Notes: generated by a model not told the origin, from the letters alone. Counted from the first letter of the stretch, positions 1 to 14,105 are shown. The stretch: 64,000 bases of DNA from Sycobia sp. Sy_11 (GCA_018907035.1 JACCIC010000164.1:375001-439000); one strand, 5' to 3'. A program made the numbers and translations.

Positions 1-239
1 ATTCCATAAGGGTTTGTTAAATTCTTTATCAATTATAAATACGTTTTTTAAAAATATTTATAAACAAATAAAGAATTCAAACTAAAAAATGAACAACTTG
101 CAACACTAAAAAATTTTTAGACGTAGAGGTAAAATATAATACTACAAGACAATAATTTGAACACGTTCGAAACATTCTAAAAATTGATCTGACATCAATA
201 ATGATATTTCTATATATAATAAAAATAATGATAACAACG

Positions 240-530
240 CGGCAATATTATTTTGCGCAACGCAATAAAGCATCGTTCGAACGATTCGCGCTGCGCGAGC
301 TTTTGAATCCCCTGGACCGCACCCCGCCTCGTACTGTACAATCAATCTCCCCAACGGAGACGCATCGCCCTCTCCCGATGCTTTTACGGGCCGATGTCGC
401 CGACGGGGGTAGGGTATAATAAGCGCTGCAAACCATTCCACCCTGTCTGATGTGAAAACTTGCGCCCCCCCCCCCACCATCACAAATACGCGCGCGCGCA
501 CTCATATTACATTTTATCAAAGCTACAAAG
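240..530. promoter_or_regulatory. Small CpG-rich islet
   Basis: CpG-rich block with a C run near 466-476 and CG dinucleotide repeats near 490-501. Short open frames exist on both strands but none looks like a protein I know. A regulatory element or untranslated exon is possible. Confidence 0.25.
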
Positions 531-3500
531 GGGAGCCAAATGGACGCTGAACCCCTAAACGTATAGACCTTTTAAAACTGACCTTGCAGCTGAAAATTGT
601 ACTTTAGATGAGGCAGAAGCGAATGGAACGACAAATGAAAATTAACATTTTTCACGCCTGCTTTATAATTCTTCCAAAAACACGTAATAAAAAAATTCAA
701 TCAACGCAGCCTCTATCAGACATTTGTCACTGATGACACGTATATTTTTTAATCGAAAGTAAGTTATCCGAGGCACATTAATCGTTTTCCATTTGTGAGA
801 CTTTTATTCTTAACAAGGATAATAATTAACGATTTTTTTAAAAAAAAGATCAATAATTAATTAGGTTAATTATAAAATAATACCAACTCTTGCCACTCCC
901 CCCAACAATTTATTTCTTATTGCGGTGACATTTTTATTTTGTAATATTCGAATAATGTAAATGTAGAAAAAGCAGTAAAAACAATTCAAAAAATATTTAA
1001 AAAAATAAATTTTTATAATTTTTTGATAAACTTTTACATTGAAATGATAAACGACAAAAGCATTTTTTTAATTTATAGACATGGATTAATAACAGCGATA
1101 TTTAAAAACCTAAAAAAGTGTAATAATAAAGATATGACTAAATGTCAATCTTAATCAGAATGTTTGTTTATCTATCAAAATTATTATTACTATTTAACAA
1201 ATCATACCTACAATCCCTGGATGATTTTTCATTAGCTTCAGCGATGAATTTTTGTAAATAATCACATAGAAAATCACCATGCGATATCCATATTATCACA
1301 TATGTGGATGTAGTTACTTGCCTATAGGTCGTACTTCAGTTTTACATGGTTCGAACGTCAAACTTTCTAAGTCAACTAAAGCACAATCCATCGAAAGCAT
1401 GTAACTCGTTATTACAATTATAGCTATCTTAGACGATATTATTAATTAACTTCGATATGAAACTATTAAGATGACCTGATTGCAATAAATTGTCTTTGAT
1501 ACTTGTAAAAATACTCAAATTCATATAAAAATAAAGCTAATAAACATGGATTATCTTTTCTGTTTACGCTTTAATAAATTTGTAACATATTTTATAATTT
1601 CACTTTTTCCTATTTGCTCAATTAAAATGTTGCATCGAAGCAAATTTCATCTGGAATCTACAAATAAATTGAGTCAGGTGAAAAACTGCGTTATCTACCT
1701 TCTACAATTTGTTTGTGAACGGTAGTACATTAACTTCTATTAGAAATGTAGTATTGATCTTCTAAATCTGCCAATATTTGACTAATTTATCATAATTCAT
1801 AATTTAATGATTTATTCTATTGCAGTCGTTTTTTTTTGTAACATCGTGAAGATTTAAATTCTATCCAAAACTTCTTTCAATGATCCAAGAGCTATTCCTA
1901 TTGTCATTCAAGAACTTGTTAGAACAGTGCACTAGAACTATGCGTGCCCGTATCATATCTCGGCAAACATCTGGCCAGATAAACCGACAATAGAATGATT
2001 TCTCGATTGAGCATCATAAATAACAGGTTACATCGAACCGGCAATCGCTCAGGTATGAATATGGTAATTCATTCCAGCCATTTGCATAATAAAGCTTAAA
2101 TAGTATGCAATCATTCTTTCTGTCCATGTGTATAAATATTGTATGAATTACACCTGTTCAGAATGCATGTCTATTATGTGTGTGTGTGTGTGTGTGTGTG
2201 TGTATTCTACTATCAAAGTTAAATCTCCTTAAGTTTACTTGACGCATTGAAAGAAAAGTATATATAGGCAGTGAAAACATACAAGAAATTCAGATAAAAA
2301 ATTAAGTATCGTATATTTACTTCACTTTAATACAGAAAACTGATCAATTGTTTTTGCCTAAGCATCAAAACCTGGTTATTAAGTAACAATTTTTAGAGAC
2401 GAACATTGTCTATCACCGATTATGTATGTCATCAGAAGCTAATGGTGACGGTAAAATAAAAAAGGCTATAATTTGATATCTATAAATAATTGATCAAAAA
2501 GACGCGTCTTTAGCTTCCAAGATAAAAATATTTATCTGGCTTTGCCTGGCGTTACTCACGACTCTTCATTTCTAAAGTGAATATTTATCTAATAAAACGA
2601 TTAAATTAAAATTAATTAAATGATTTAGTAGGATTCATACGTGCAATGATTAATACATAGTAAGTGAACGTATAATTCATATTACTTAATAACGATAATA
2701 TTTGAATTTAGTATTACGGATAATATTCGTAATATTCGCACTTAAGATAACATTGAAATCAGAAGACACATCGAGGATTTCAATTCGACATTAGCTATTA
2801 AGCTTCATACTTTTTTCTCAATCAACAAAGTCATTAATGTATTTAAGTATTTTTTTAAAACTGGATCTTAAAATTGAATTTTTAGATCAAGTGATTAGAC
2901 AAGTTGAAAACACGTATTCCCACAACAATATCTCAATGTGAATTGAATAATGGCGTATTCTTGAAATTTAACTTATTTATATAGATTTTAAAAACGAAAT
3001 AGGTTTGATTTTATTTGTGCATTAATATAATTGTTTAATATTTTCTATGTAAATAAGCCATGATAACGTATAGAGTACAAGTTACACCAACACCGAGTCA
3101 AGTTTTGTTCTTAAGTGGAAGCAATATTCCTCAAAGCAATGTATGAGAGAAGCAGTCGCGGGAGAAGAGTAACGTAAGAATTTTGGGAAAATAAATGAAA
3201 CCAATGCATTATCAATTAATTGATCGAATTTTTTAATAATTATTATAAATGAATTTAGAAATATCATTTTCCTCCAGATCATACTAAATTGAAACATCAG
3301 GGTGAATACTGATAAAAATATATGATAAAAATATATTATCTGATAAATGATATCTGATAAAAATACTGTCAGAATATTAGTAAGAAACAATGAGTATTTA
3401 GTTTGAATATAATGCAATTCACACTCTAGATATGGACTTATTTATTATCAATTATTGAGTGGTTGATATATAGGCCTCAATTTCTGTGCATGGTAAATAT

Positions 3501-3539
3501 AAAATTTAAGGAACCATCTAATGATCAGAATCAACAGTT
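531..3539. other. AT-rich region without recognised genes
   Basis: Very AT-rich. It holds a (TG)13 microsatellite at 2177-2203 and locally repeated GATAAAAATA-type words at 3305-3370. The 111-codon minus-strand frame at 3082-3417 has the Phe/Ile/Leu-rich make-up of random AT-rich sequence. Confidence 0.5.
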
Positions 3540-4063
3540 ATGATTTTCTACGTGCATTATCTATTAATGGAACAAATGGGAAGTGCCTCTATAGTGACTG
3601 CCTCTCTGCATTTAGTACATAGAGATAATGGGGCCAAATTGGAGGAGATACGAAGAGAAGAGAGAGTGCACAAAGCTGTGCACTCAGAGAGTCAGGCATG
3701 TATATGCAAAGAGGAAATGAGTAAACTAGCGCAGGAGCATCGGAGACTGGTGGAAGGGGGATGGATGGAGATAGGCGCGGTATCAGCGCGATCCCCCATT
3801 GATTGGGTTGACAGAGAAAGAGATGCAGTAAATCAGAATATACCCAGGCGTCTGCTCTGCAGCGCCGCATCGTTTTCGATATATATAAAACAAGGGACAA
3901 CCCTAGCTTATTTCGCGTGCGTTCTCTCTCTCTCTCTTTCTCGTCCTCTCGCTTTCTCTTTTCGAAACCCTCGTCGTCATCATCATCGAAGCAACGGTGC
4001 AGCTCAAACACTATTTGCTCGGGTGGTGGCTTCTCTCGGACTGACTCTCCCCTTCTCTCACTC

Positions 4064-4129
<66 letters not shown>

Positions 4130-4330
4130 TCTTTCAGTCTCTGTTGAACGCGGGCGCGCGCGCAACTTTCAACCCTCCTGAGCAGGCGCAACACATGGAC
4201 CGGGAGAGCCGATCAATACCAGAGAGGGTGCTAGTGAGCGTACGTTACACCCCTCCTGTTCTTCTACGCTTGCTTTAGCCCAGCCCGCGGAACGAATGAC
4301 TACAATGCCAGCGTCACTACTACATTTGCT
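3540..4330. promoter_or_regulatory. CpG-richer island with long (CT)n tract
   Basis: The GC content rises from about 3590. A (CT)n tract spans roughly 4059-4127, with shorter tracts at 3921-3940. Long frames on both strands here are produced by the repeat (SLSLSL or ERERER) and are not genes. Confidence 0.3.
4059..4127. repeat. (CT)n microsatellite
   Basis: Near-perfect CT dinucleotide tract inside a CpG-richer island. Confidence 0.9.
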
Positions 4331-5390
4331 AATACGAGTACTACTACTTGTATACTAGCCAGGGCAGGGCTATGTGTATATACTGCTCCTCGTTTTTGCG
4401 TCCAATTTGACTTGCAACCAGACTTTTTAACTATCATATAGAGGGATGCTAATGTCTACATGATGATGTGTAATATTTTTTCAATAGATGACAAATCTGA
4501 GTTTTTAGCGCTTAGTAGCAATAACAAAAACAACAAGAATGAGAACAACAACAACGATAATAATAATAATAATATTAATAATAATAATAATGCATGGACT
4601 GCTTGCACATTCTCACGTGGATTCTGTGTACGTTTGTAGTTGCGAAGGGTGTCTTCTGCTTAAGTGTGCTGTGTAACACACGTGTTCCAGTTGTGCTTGG
4701 GATGATCAAAAATTTTTTTTACATATTTATCGTACACCCCTCAGGGTCGCACAATTTTTTTAAAAAGTATAGGGTAACATAAGCTATAAATACTTATTTT
4801 AAAATTATATTACTAATAATGTGATTAATAATAATTTTAATTTAAAATCATAATTTAAAATCTAAACAAAGTGAATAATTTTAAAGACTCATTTTTTTTT
4901 ATTAATTTCATTTATTCCAATTTCAAATATTGTACATTGTTGTTTTTATTTGATCATTTTTTCTGCATGTCAATTTTTCTTGATATTTATGATTTCTAAG
5001 TCATCATAAAGTGAAAAATACTGCTTTCAACGCAAATGTTAAAATAAATATAACTATATATTTAATTCCCTTATCAGTTATGACTGTAACGAGATTGATC
5101 CAGAGTCGCGAAAGTATTTAAAAAATATGCAGTTTCGCAAGGTTTTATTACAGCGAATTATTTTTACAACAATTTGACCATGATTTTTATGAATGTTTTC
5201 ATTTCAAGCCTCGCTTAGAATTTCATTGATCAAAGTAAGATTGTCATGACACGAAATTCTGTAACCGTTAATTTGAAATCGAATTTAAGGAACAAGATTG
5301 AAAGAAAGGTTTTCTAATTTTATTTTGGTCAAACACGTAACCCCGATATAATTAAGAAAAGCGAATAAAGTTCATGCTTTCGCGAAATCA
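4331..5390. other. AT-rich region
   Basis: Holds AAC/AAT trinucleotide repeats at about 4520-4592. Otherwise AT-rich with nothing recognisable. Confidence 0.5.
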
Positions 5391-5870
5391 GCAAGTTTTT
5401 CATGGCTGACCAAGCGCATTTTCCGGATCGAAAAGGGAGTAACGCGTTGGGAGCGTCATTATAGCATTGATTTTTTGTTGCAGACATGATAAATCGATGA
5501 CGAATGCTTTGAACAGGCGCGCTTCGCGGCTAACTTCAATTCAAACTTTCCAACCCCCTCGCTCTGTATATCTGCGCGCGAGATCAGAGAACCCAAAAGG
5601 CATCCTTCTTCCTTTTGGATTTGGGATTGGTGCGTATAGGTGGCCAGAACCACGACTGAAGAGGGTCCTACTAAGGTGGGGGAAAATAGCCAGAGAGAAA
5701 ACGAGATCGCGAAAAATCGGATTCTGCCATCCCCGTCTCGAGATTATTTCGGATCGCCCACACATTCGTATACCCCTCACCGGTCGACGTATCATAACTT
5801 GACGAACCCCCCTCCTTCTATACCCCCTTGCACATTGTAGTTTCACCGAACCACCAGTAGCGTGCGAGTA
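5391..5870. promoter_or_regulatory. CpG-rich island
   Basis: An abrupt CpG-richer block with overlapping open frames in several frames and no recognisable protein. It contains an inverted pair, AAAAGGCATCCTTCTTCCTTTT near 5594, of no known meaning. A regulatory element is possible. Confidence 0.25.
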
Positions 5871-6114
5871 ACGAAAATTATAAGAAATATTAATAATAAG
5901 AAAGGTATGGTATAATATTCAACGGGAACCAATGAATCCTTGAAATACGGTGTAAATAATGTATAATTGAAATTAAAACATATTCATAATCATAATAATT
6001 GTAACGATAATCATAATGTAATCAATGGTAATGAAAATGTGTGATCGTAGATGTTATAATCCCTTGAGAAAAGCAGAGTTTCTCAAAGATTGAACAATCA
6101 TAATGAGAACGATA

Positions 6115-6152
6115 ACAAGAAGAATAATAATAATAACAACAATAATAATAAC

Positions 6153-6201
<49 letters not shown>

Positions 6202-6240
6202 GCAACAATAATAATAATAATAATAATTATAATGATAAGA
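6115..6240. repeat. (AAT)n / (AAC)n trinucleotide repeat
   Basis: Mostly AAT/ATA trinucleotides with AAC interruptions. Poly-Asn or poly-Ile frames over it are artefacts of the repeat. Confidence 0.9.
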
Positions 6241-7050
6241 ATAATAATGAAGATAATTATAAGGATGTCAATGATGATAATGATAGTAATGATACGAATA
6301 AGAATAATAAGGATAATAATATAAATGGGAAAAATGAAAAACAAAAAATAACATACCACTTATTCGTAAAGATGAAAACTCAGTGGTCCGCTGAACAGCG
6401 CTGACTTTTCGGTCGACAGAGCGTAGGAACGTAGGAGATAACGAGTCCCCGGGTACGAAATTTTATCGTTCTTTATTGCATTACCAATTTTTTGTTTTTA
6501 ACTATATTTTTCTTTACTAATTATATTATATCCAATATGTATATATTTCCCCTTTTTCTATCACAATTTTTTTTATCTCCCTCTCTGTTTACGCGGTTTT
6601 CTACGAGCCTCAGTTTACTTTTCTATATTTATATATTACGAATCGTATCGTTTGCAATTATCTCTCTATATATAGGATTATCGTTTTTGGAGAAGACAGC
6701 CCTTTTGCAAAGCGTCAGCAATTAATCAAACGTCTCTGGAATTGTACATCGGCTCGTGAATACACAGCGTCCTATCACAGTCTCGTTATCTCTCTCTTTA
6801 TTTTTTTTTCTCCTTTTACAAACTTTTTATCGCCTCTTCGTTGCAGCCCTTCAATCAGTTACGAATTTTAATATTATACTCTTCAGTTGAAGAACTTTGG
6901 TGTTGCCGTTATCTATAGGTATGTATGTATACGTTTCAACGTACGGGGTAAGTGGCGTGCGGCTAATGCAACAATCTCGAACCAAGTATTATACGAAATG
7001 ACCAACTGAACTAGGCTGACGATGCGTTATTATTATTCTTATTATTTATT

Positions 7051-8620
7051 TATTTTGCAACGGGCACACAGCACGCGCTCGGCGAACGTCGACGTAGGAG
7101 CGCAGAAAAGGATAAACAGCGGCAGTCCCGACCACGCCCTTGTAGTTAGCGCGGAGGCGGCGTTATAGTTGCATGCGCGAACTCTCCTCTTTCCCTCTCT
7201 TCCTCCCTTCGCGCGCGCGCTCGCCCCTTTGATATACGGCGTTATATTAGGTATTCAAGGAGACGGGATCGCGTTTTCTCACGCTCTATAATATCTCGCT
7301 CACTCGCTCTCCTCGGTGCCTCGCTGCTACTGCTGCTTCCGGTGCTCCGCTGCCTGATTCTTCGGGTATGACGACTATATTAAGAATTATATACGCTCGA
7401 TTGTGGGATTTTTAGAAACGAAACTTGACATACGGTATAAAATATTGAGAAACCGTCGGAGTTTTATGGGGGGAGATTAAATTACGAGTACGAGCTCTTC
7501 GCGCGCTTTTACGGGAGCTATAATACACCTGTGCTTCTGCGTCGGCGAGTCTCTATGAGTGGGTGTATGTGTGTTTGGGCTTATTGCTCGCAAAAGCAAC
7601 GACGAAACGGACCGAAAGACGCAATAAGTTCAAAGTTTATATACGTGAGCGGAAAAAGAAAAGAAAAATGAACGAACTGAAGCGATACTCGGGTGGGAGG
7701 AAATGAAGAGATAATATACGGAAATCTATACGTGTCGGGTTTAAACGGTATAAGATCTAGAACGCAATGGCTTTATGTGGTGCGGTAACTAAACTGACGG
7801 GCTGCCGGCGAGGCGAGGCCTGGGGAGGCCCGGCCGGGGCGGCACGCCACCCCCTCCCTCTTCCGCCCTCCGCCCTCCCCCCGGGACGCCCGCCGGGCGA
7901 GGGTGGGAAAATGCACGACCGCGCAGCTCGGGCGGCGGCGGCAGGGGCAGCAGCAGCGCCACTTTCCACCGTCGCGCGCCGGCGCGTCGACGGCCGCCCC
8001 AAGCTCGGCTGCCTTTTCGGGGTGGTGGCGGCGGTGGTGGAGGTGGGAACCGCGGGGGGAGGCTTGATTATCGATTCCCGTGTGCCCGCTCTCCCAGTCA
8101 TTCACTTTTCGCCCTACGAAGCTTTCCGGCCCCTCCGCCAGGTCCGCCAACCTTTCGCCGAGGGGAGACAGTGGGTTGGTGCCAGCGACCGCTTCGCTCT
8201 TTTTCCAGAAAAATCTCCTGCCTGCGCCATGGAGGAATAACGCAGAGAGCGAGCGCTCGGATTAGAGGCGGCGAGGCATCACCTCCTCCTCCGGTAATTG
8301 TATTGGTGCGCAGCCTCATGCGCCCCCTCCCCCCCCCCCTCCCCTCGAACCCGCCGGACGCGGGGTGGACCGCTGAATAAGTAACGAGTCTACCTTCTGC
8401 ATCGAAAGAGCGGGGCGAATTTATGTATGTATAGGCGAGCATGTTTTCGGGCCCTCTCTCGGGGATCGCGCTTATTATTCCGGATACGGACGGTCGACTT
8501 TTCAGGCGCGCACGCCAAAGGCGATATGGAGTTTCTGGCTTTTTCGCCGGCAGCAGGATATTTTTTTATTTCTTTCCGTCCGGCGCTGGTTTATTGCTAC
8601 TCGTTAAGCAGCATGCATGC
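7051..8620. promoter_or_regulatory. Large CpG island, gene unknown
   Basis: The largest island in the left half: CpG-dense for about 1.5 kb with GGC/GCC-rich stretches at 7800-8050. Open frames of 104-157 codons overlap on both strands (for example plus 7767-8240 and minus 8098-8442) and are rich in Gly, Ala, Pro and Arg without domains. It ends in a (GT)n(GA)n compound repeat at about 8660-8701. It most resembles a promoter with an untranslated first exon; direction is not clear. Confidence 0.35.
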
Positions 8621-8660
8621 AATGATTTTGATAAAATTTATAGCTCGAATACGCCAAAGA

Positions 8661-8700
<40 letters not shown>

Positions 8701-8701
8701 A

Positions 8702-10730
8702 GTTTGTAGTGGGAGTTTACTTTATAGCTATCCGTATCTAATTTACTTAAGAAATAACAAGAAATAACTTAAATTATTCTTTATTTAAATCGAAAATAAT
8801 TTGGGGAAGCATTGATCGATTCTAATATAATTTTATTAACTTACAAAGTCTTACGAATTTCATTATTTAGGATAATAAAAATGTTTACAATTGATATTAG
8901 ATATATGTTTAATAAGTTTTTTATCAATGAAAATCACCGATAATACTAGAAATCTAAACCACCAAAAAAAGTATTTAAAAGCAAAAATGAAAAATACTAG
9001 AAAATAGTATGTAACTTTAATTAGAAATATTGTTAATGAAACAAAGAAAGAAAAAAAATTCATAATCTTAAAAATCGAAATCTTTTGAAAATTATTTGGC
9101 GTATATTTTAAAAATATTTTAGAGATATTGTAAAAGTAATTGTTTTAATATTTAAATAAAAGTCTATCAAATATTTCGAAAAATGTGCACGTTTCAAAGA
9201 AATATTAACATTATGATATAATATATTAATATTAATAGTTATATTTTAAAAAATTAAATATTTCTTGAATTTATTATAAAATATTTTTGTCGTATAACCA
9301 TTCGTTCTTTTCACACGTGTTTAAAAATGTTGGGATATGATTTCAGAAATATTTCAGAATCTTATTAAAAAAGATTTAAATTATTGAAACCAAATTTTAG
9401 TTTTCTTATAGCCTACTTAATAGATAATAAAAGGTGGATTATAGTTGGTAAATAAACATTGAATTTACATCGTTAACAATATTACAAAATGAAAAGAGTT
9501 TTTATTGGTTGACCAGAATTACCGAGGTAATGTTATAGCAGTATATGGGAATATAGATTATTTTTGAAAAATGATAGAGATATATATCTACACAGTACTA
9601 AGTAACTGTGGCCCAGATTCGTATATGACTACTGTTGAACTGTTACTGGATCTAATATCATCATTGTTAGGATGGGTCAGTACTGGGATTTTTACAATAT
9701 TAACCAATTTTTCAGGGATGAATTGAATTTGGAAATGGCCTTTTGAAAGTCTGTAAAAGTCAAAACCACAAGAAACTACCAACAAATAGTTGTGAAAAAA
9801 TTACTAATAGCGATAGATTATGGCGTATTTGTTAATTAATTTAAATAAAACAAAATCAATAAAATCAAATGTTGAATTTAATAAAAATTATATGTCCTTA
9901 TATCTTGTTATTTTAATAGATGAATAAATTAGAAATAAAAAACTAATATTCGAGCCCTTTTTATTTGAGACAAAGATGTTTACAATAATGCTGCCATATA
10001 ATTTCCACTTTATAAGAGGCCCAAGTCGGAGAATTTGATTTATGCCCCCTTACTCGTCGCGATTCTGGCCATATCAAATCTAGTCAACGATTTTTAAATC
10101 AATTAGAGTAGAATAAAGTATGAAAATAAATCTATCCTTTGTTCACCCAAAGACAATTTCAACAATCTTACCGTTATGATCTGTCGTATTAATTTATTGA
10201 GAGGTTAAAATAAAATAAATATAGTTTATTGTCCATTATGAGAATGGTGTTAAATCAGACCGCGAATAGTTTATTAACTACGTTCCAACTAAACGGCAGA
10301 AGTTCATCCGATCTTGTTTGCCGATAGGGGTAAATAATTAATTAGATTTATAACGTTACAAGATATAGATAATAGTGACATTTTAATTACAAGGTTAGAT
10401 GCGTTTGTAAACGCAATGTGAAATTAATTTTTTAATAGTATATAATCCTTTACTTACAAATTATAATCCTGATGCCCTACATACGCGTGTATTTTAAAAG
10501 GTCTTTACTCCGTAGAGGATTTGACGTATAAATATATCGGAAAATTCTAATATTACATTCAAATAAACAGGGAATGAAACAACGTCTTTTAGTGGATTTT
10601 TTTTGGAACCACGCTGCACGCACTGCAGAAGAAATGTATATTTATGTATGTATGCATGTATGATGTATATAAGTATGTCTGTATGTATGTCTGTTCTATA
10701 TATATATATATATATATATATAATAACTAT
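8702..10730. other. AT-rich region with one weak open frame
   Basis: AT-rich. The minus frame 9588-9785 gives 65 residues of ordinary composition (contains LTHPNNDDIRSSNSSTVVIY) but lacks an ATG start and matches no family I know. A (TA)n run lies at about 10697-10722. Confidence 0.4.
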
Positions 10731-11130
10731 ATAAGAGAAAAAAGTAGAGCTGCCCGGGACAACGCGAGGTGCTCGCCCGCGCTGCACGGTTGTCTCCGAA
10801 CGAGCCACCCTCCCCCCTTCAGCTCCTGCAAATGGGTGCGAAACAGAGATAGAGGGGGCAACACGGCGGGAGGGGCTCCCGCTCGATAATTTCCTTCGAA
10901 GCGAGATTTTAGATAAAAAGTCGACTGTCTTTTTTTGATCGATAAGAATGACTCGTTCGGTGACGACAGTGTGTCTGTATATATGTGCGTGTGTCGGTGC
11001 GTGCGCAGTAGTTTGTCGACCCCCGTTAAGGGACGAATAGCCCCTACCCCTTCCCCTTTTCGCCCCCTCTCGCAGCTATATATCTCGCTACTATTCTATA
11101 ACCACCCCTCAGGCGGAATCTCTTGATGCT
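10731..11130. promoter_or_regulatory. CpG-rich island
   Basis: Short CpG-rich block with CCT/CCC-rich stretches and no supported protein. Possible regulatory element. Confidence 0.25.
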
Positions 11131-13020
11131 TGAAAATTAACAATTTATCCTCTCTATTTTATCGACGTCCTCCTCCTCCTCCTCCTTTCCTTTTCTATAA
11201 TGAGAAAAGCTAGTTAGGATGGGGAGGGGAGTGTAGGGAGGAAATTTGGCAAAATTAAAACTTTACTTTCTTCCGATTCACTTCGATTATACAGACAACC
11301 AGTGGATTTTTCTTTTACAGCCATAAAACATTATTATTTATCGAAATTCGATGACTATATTGTATACATATAATAATAAAAGTAGATCCTTTTTTGAGGG
11401 CAGCTGACAGTAGTACAAATTATTAATTAATAGTTAGGAACAAAATATTTTTTAAAAAATGCAGCCAATTTTGATAGCAAGTTTGCTCTTTTTTGTCAGA
11501 GTTTAGACGCCTTGACAAAGAAGGAAAACTAAAGAAAAAATATCAGAAATATGGAAAAAGTACAACAAAATTTCTGAAATGAATAGTGATAACTTTTGAA
11601 TAAAACTTAAATAAAAAGGAATAGTAATAAATTTTTTTAATCTTGCTTTTATCAATGGTTCATGAATTTTTAAATATGTATGTATTATCCGAAATAGCCG
11701 TTCAATAGCACTAAACGTCTTAATCATCATTTTTACACTTCAGGTTTACATTCCGTTATTTTAAAAATAATTTGTTAAATGTAAAATTTCTCGCTCATTT
11801 TTCAAAATTGCTTTAACCTTCAAAACAATTTTAAAAATAAATTTAGAGATCAAGATTGGATTTACCATTAAGTGACCCGCTCTGTCCCCTTCAACCTTCG
11901 CCCGCAGCATTTTTCTTTATTTGCACTGGAAATCCTGATAAATACCGAGACTTTAGAAGAAGTTATTGAAGCACATTAATAAGTACTATATGTCATATGG
12001 TATGAAATCTATCATTTATTATTGCCGATAGTGGGAGTCGAGATTTGAACATTCTTAAAGGCACGAATAACTCAGTGTGTTACTTTTCCTGCATCTCTGA
12101 GATTCCAATCAACACTTACGGTCGATGAGATTTCAATTACAGTCACAGTCCATATCTTTTCATAAACACGCTTTACATTTCGATATGAATTTAAAAGTTA
12201 AGGTTTCCTCGTAGGATAGTTTTTCCTTGGCCGAAGCAAGGGAAGTAAGTCCTGCAAGTTAAGAAATAATTTAAATATAAGTATGGAACTGTATTTTTGT
12301 GACGAGAGCTACACAATCATGTTATAGTTGTGATTTTCAGATTAGAGTAATATAAAACATACAACTTCCTTCCTCGCTCCGATTATATACACAATGCATG
12401 TATAGTCAAGATATAAATGTAAAAAGATATTTCTTCTTTGTCTAAAGTCGCTCCACACAATCGTAGAACACTTTTATGATATACCATATATAAGATTAAT
12501 TTTTGTGAAACCAAAGTCTCATATCATTAAATTGTATGTGCGCTGAGTAGTTACAGAAATTTTAGTGCGACTTAGAAAATTGAAAAATTTAGCGACTTAG
12601 ACATTGAAAAATGCAGAAGAGGAAATTCAATTAATTCACGTATATGAGTCTGTTCGTAGCATAAAATTATTTTTTCCTAAAAATATCTGTTTCCAAAAAA
12701 AATTATCCTAAATTTTCCACATTTACAGAAATATTTGTGTTTAAGTTTCCATTTAAAGAATTGTGTCGCTGTAGCTGATAAAATGCTTTTGAGTACGTAG
12801 GTTAAGGGTAATTTTAGTCAGTTGATATGTACACTTCAAAAATATAGATTTTTAGGTTGTTAACCACTTTATCAGTAGAAGAGAGAATTTTTGAAGATAC
12901 CGAATTAGAATTCTTTCTTATCGGAGATATACTTAAAACAGAATAAGAATTGGCAGAATTATAGCGTGTGATTCACTAAAGTATTTAACAATAGAGTATA
13001 CAAAGGTCTTGAATTGATTC

Positions 13021-13080
<60 letters not shown>

Positions 13081-13862
13081 CAAATAAAAAAAAATTAAAA
13101 AAATTTGATTTGTAACAAAATAAATAAATATGGATTTTTTTTCACGGGCTAGTTTTCTAATTTTAAGCTTATTCTATTAGTTTATTTTTTTATTTGAATC
13201 TGTGTTTATCTGAGCACTGGCCTCAAGACTTATTAACGATCATACATATATAACTTTGAAAAAAGAGACTTTTAATTTTTATGTAAATCAAAAATTTCGT
13301 TCTTGATATTGATCCATGAATATGCCGCAAAGCGCGGTAACTAAAGATACTTCTTCAGAACTTTGAAACTAGAAAAGGCAGAAAAGGAATTAGGTTGACA
13401 TTCAACAAACTCATTACCCTTACTCCTCGCCCGTATCACCGTAAGTTTGGGGATAATACTAACGATGCGGCGCTAATATGCAAAAGTAGATATGCATTTG
13501 CGTGAGGGTTTCTTAAACACAACTCGAGAATTTGCACTTTTTTGAATATAGAACCGAAGTATGAAATAAAAGCTTTATAAAAGAGGGGGAGAGAGAGAGA
13601 GAGAGAGAGAGAGCTTTGATTTAGATTAGCAATAAAAAAATATATCTTATAGCATTGTAATAAATTATATTACAACCTATTTATAGCATATATTTATAGC
13701 ATTGTAATAAATTATATAGTCAAATCACTGAATTAATGAAAAATCACTGAATTAATCGAAATTAATATTAATAGAAAAATCAATAACTGCGATCAATTAA
13801 TATAACAATTTTGATTGAACAAATATCAGCTTACCGATCTATTAAATGTTGTCAGACACAAC
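11131..13862. other. AT-rich region with simple repeats
   Basis: Includes TCC repeats near 11170-11188, a long interrupted (TA)n block at 13020-13076, a (GA)n tract at about 13587-13613 and local duplications at 13647-13756. No gene recognised. Confidence 0.5.
13647..13756. repeat. Two local duplications in tandem
   Basis: A 24-base word (TTATAGCATTGTAATAAATT plus TATA) occurs at 13647-13670 and again at 13694-13717. A 16-base word AAATCACTGAATTAAT occurs at 13722-13737 and 13741-13756. Both pairs are direct repeats, likely made by replication slippage. Confidence 0.85.
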
Positions 13863-14105
13863 TTAGAGAAGATTATCCCGAGCGTGGATGCTCTGAAACT
13901 CGAAAGCCATTATGTTCACCATATTCTCACTTAGTTCAGAAGGTATACTCCTGCTAGTAGTTCGTGGTATATGTTTGCTGAAAAAGGAGGCCAAAATAAT
14001 CAGGCTCGCATATTCTAAAAACCTTGGAACGGATAATGAACTCACCAGAAAATCGACGCGAGTTAGTACGAAGTCGGCCTTCTCCGCTTTAACAGGAAGA
14101 TTTTC
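13863..14105 (-). CDS. Unidentified open frame, possible exon
   Basis: The minus strand is open for 80 codons to TAA at 13863, with no in-frame ATG at its beginning. The sequence (VKAEKADFVLTRVDFLVSSL onward, then a hydrophobic stretch VPRFLEYASLIILASFF) has mixed composition and locally higher GC than its flanks. I do not recognise it. It could be a stray exon, a gene relic or chance. Confidence 0.2.
   Translation of the reverse strand, partial: ENLPVKAEKADFVLTRVDFLVSSLSVPRFLEYASLIILASFFSKHIPRTTSRSIPSELSENMVNIMAFEFQSIHARDNLL

Noticed and set aside
3540..4194. Frames of about 200 codons on both strands
   Set aside because: They owe most of their length to the CT/GA repeat, which encodes SL or ER runs in every frame.
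6054..6404. Poly-Asn and poly-Ile frames
   Set aside because: Translation of an AAT trinucleotide microsatellite; no protein evidence.
7767..8442. Several 100-157 codon frames on both strands
   Set aside because: They overlap one another in GC-rich DNA, are Gly/Ala/Pro/Arg-rich and show no domain; at most one could be real and none can be chosen.
12020..12110. tRNA-like T-loop sequence on the minus strand (TTCAAATC)
   Set aside because: The T-stem and acceptor stem do not pair and no D-arm is present.
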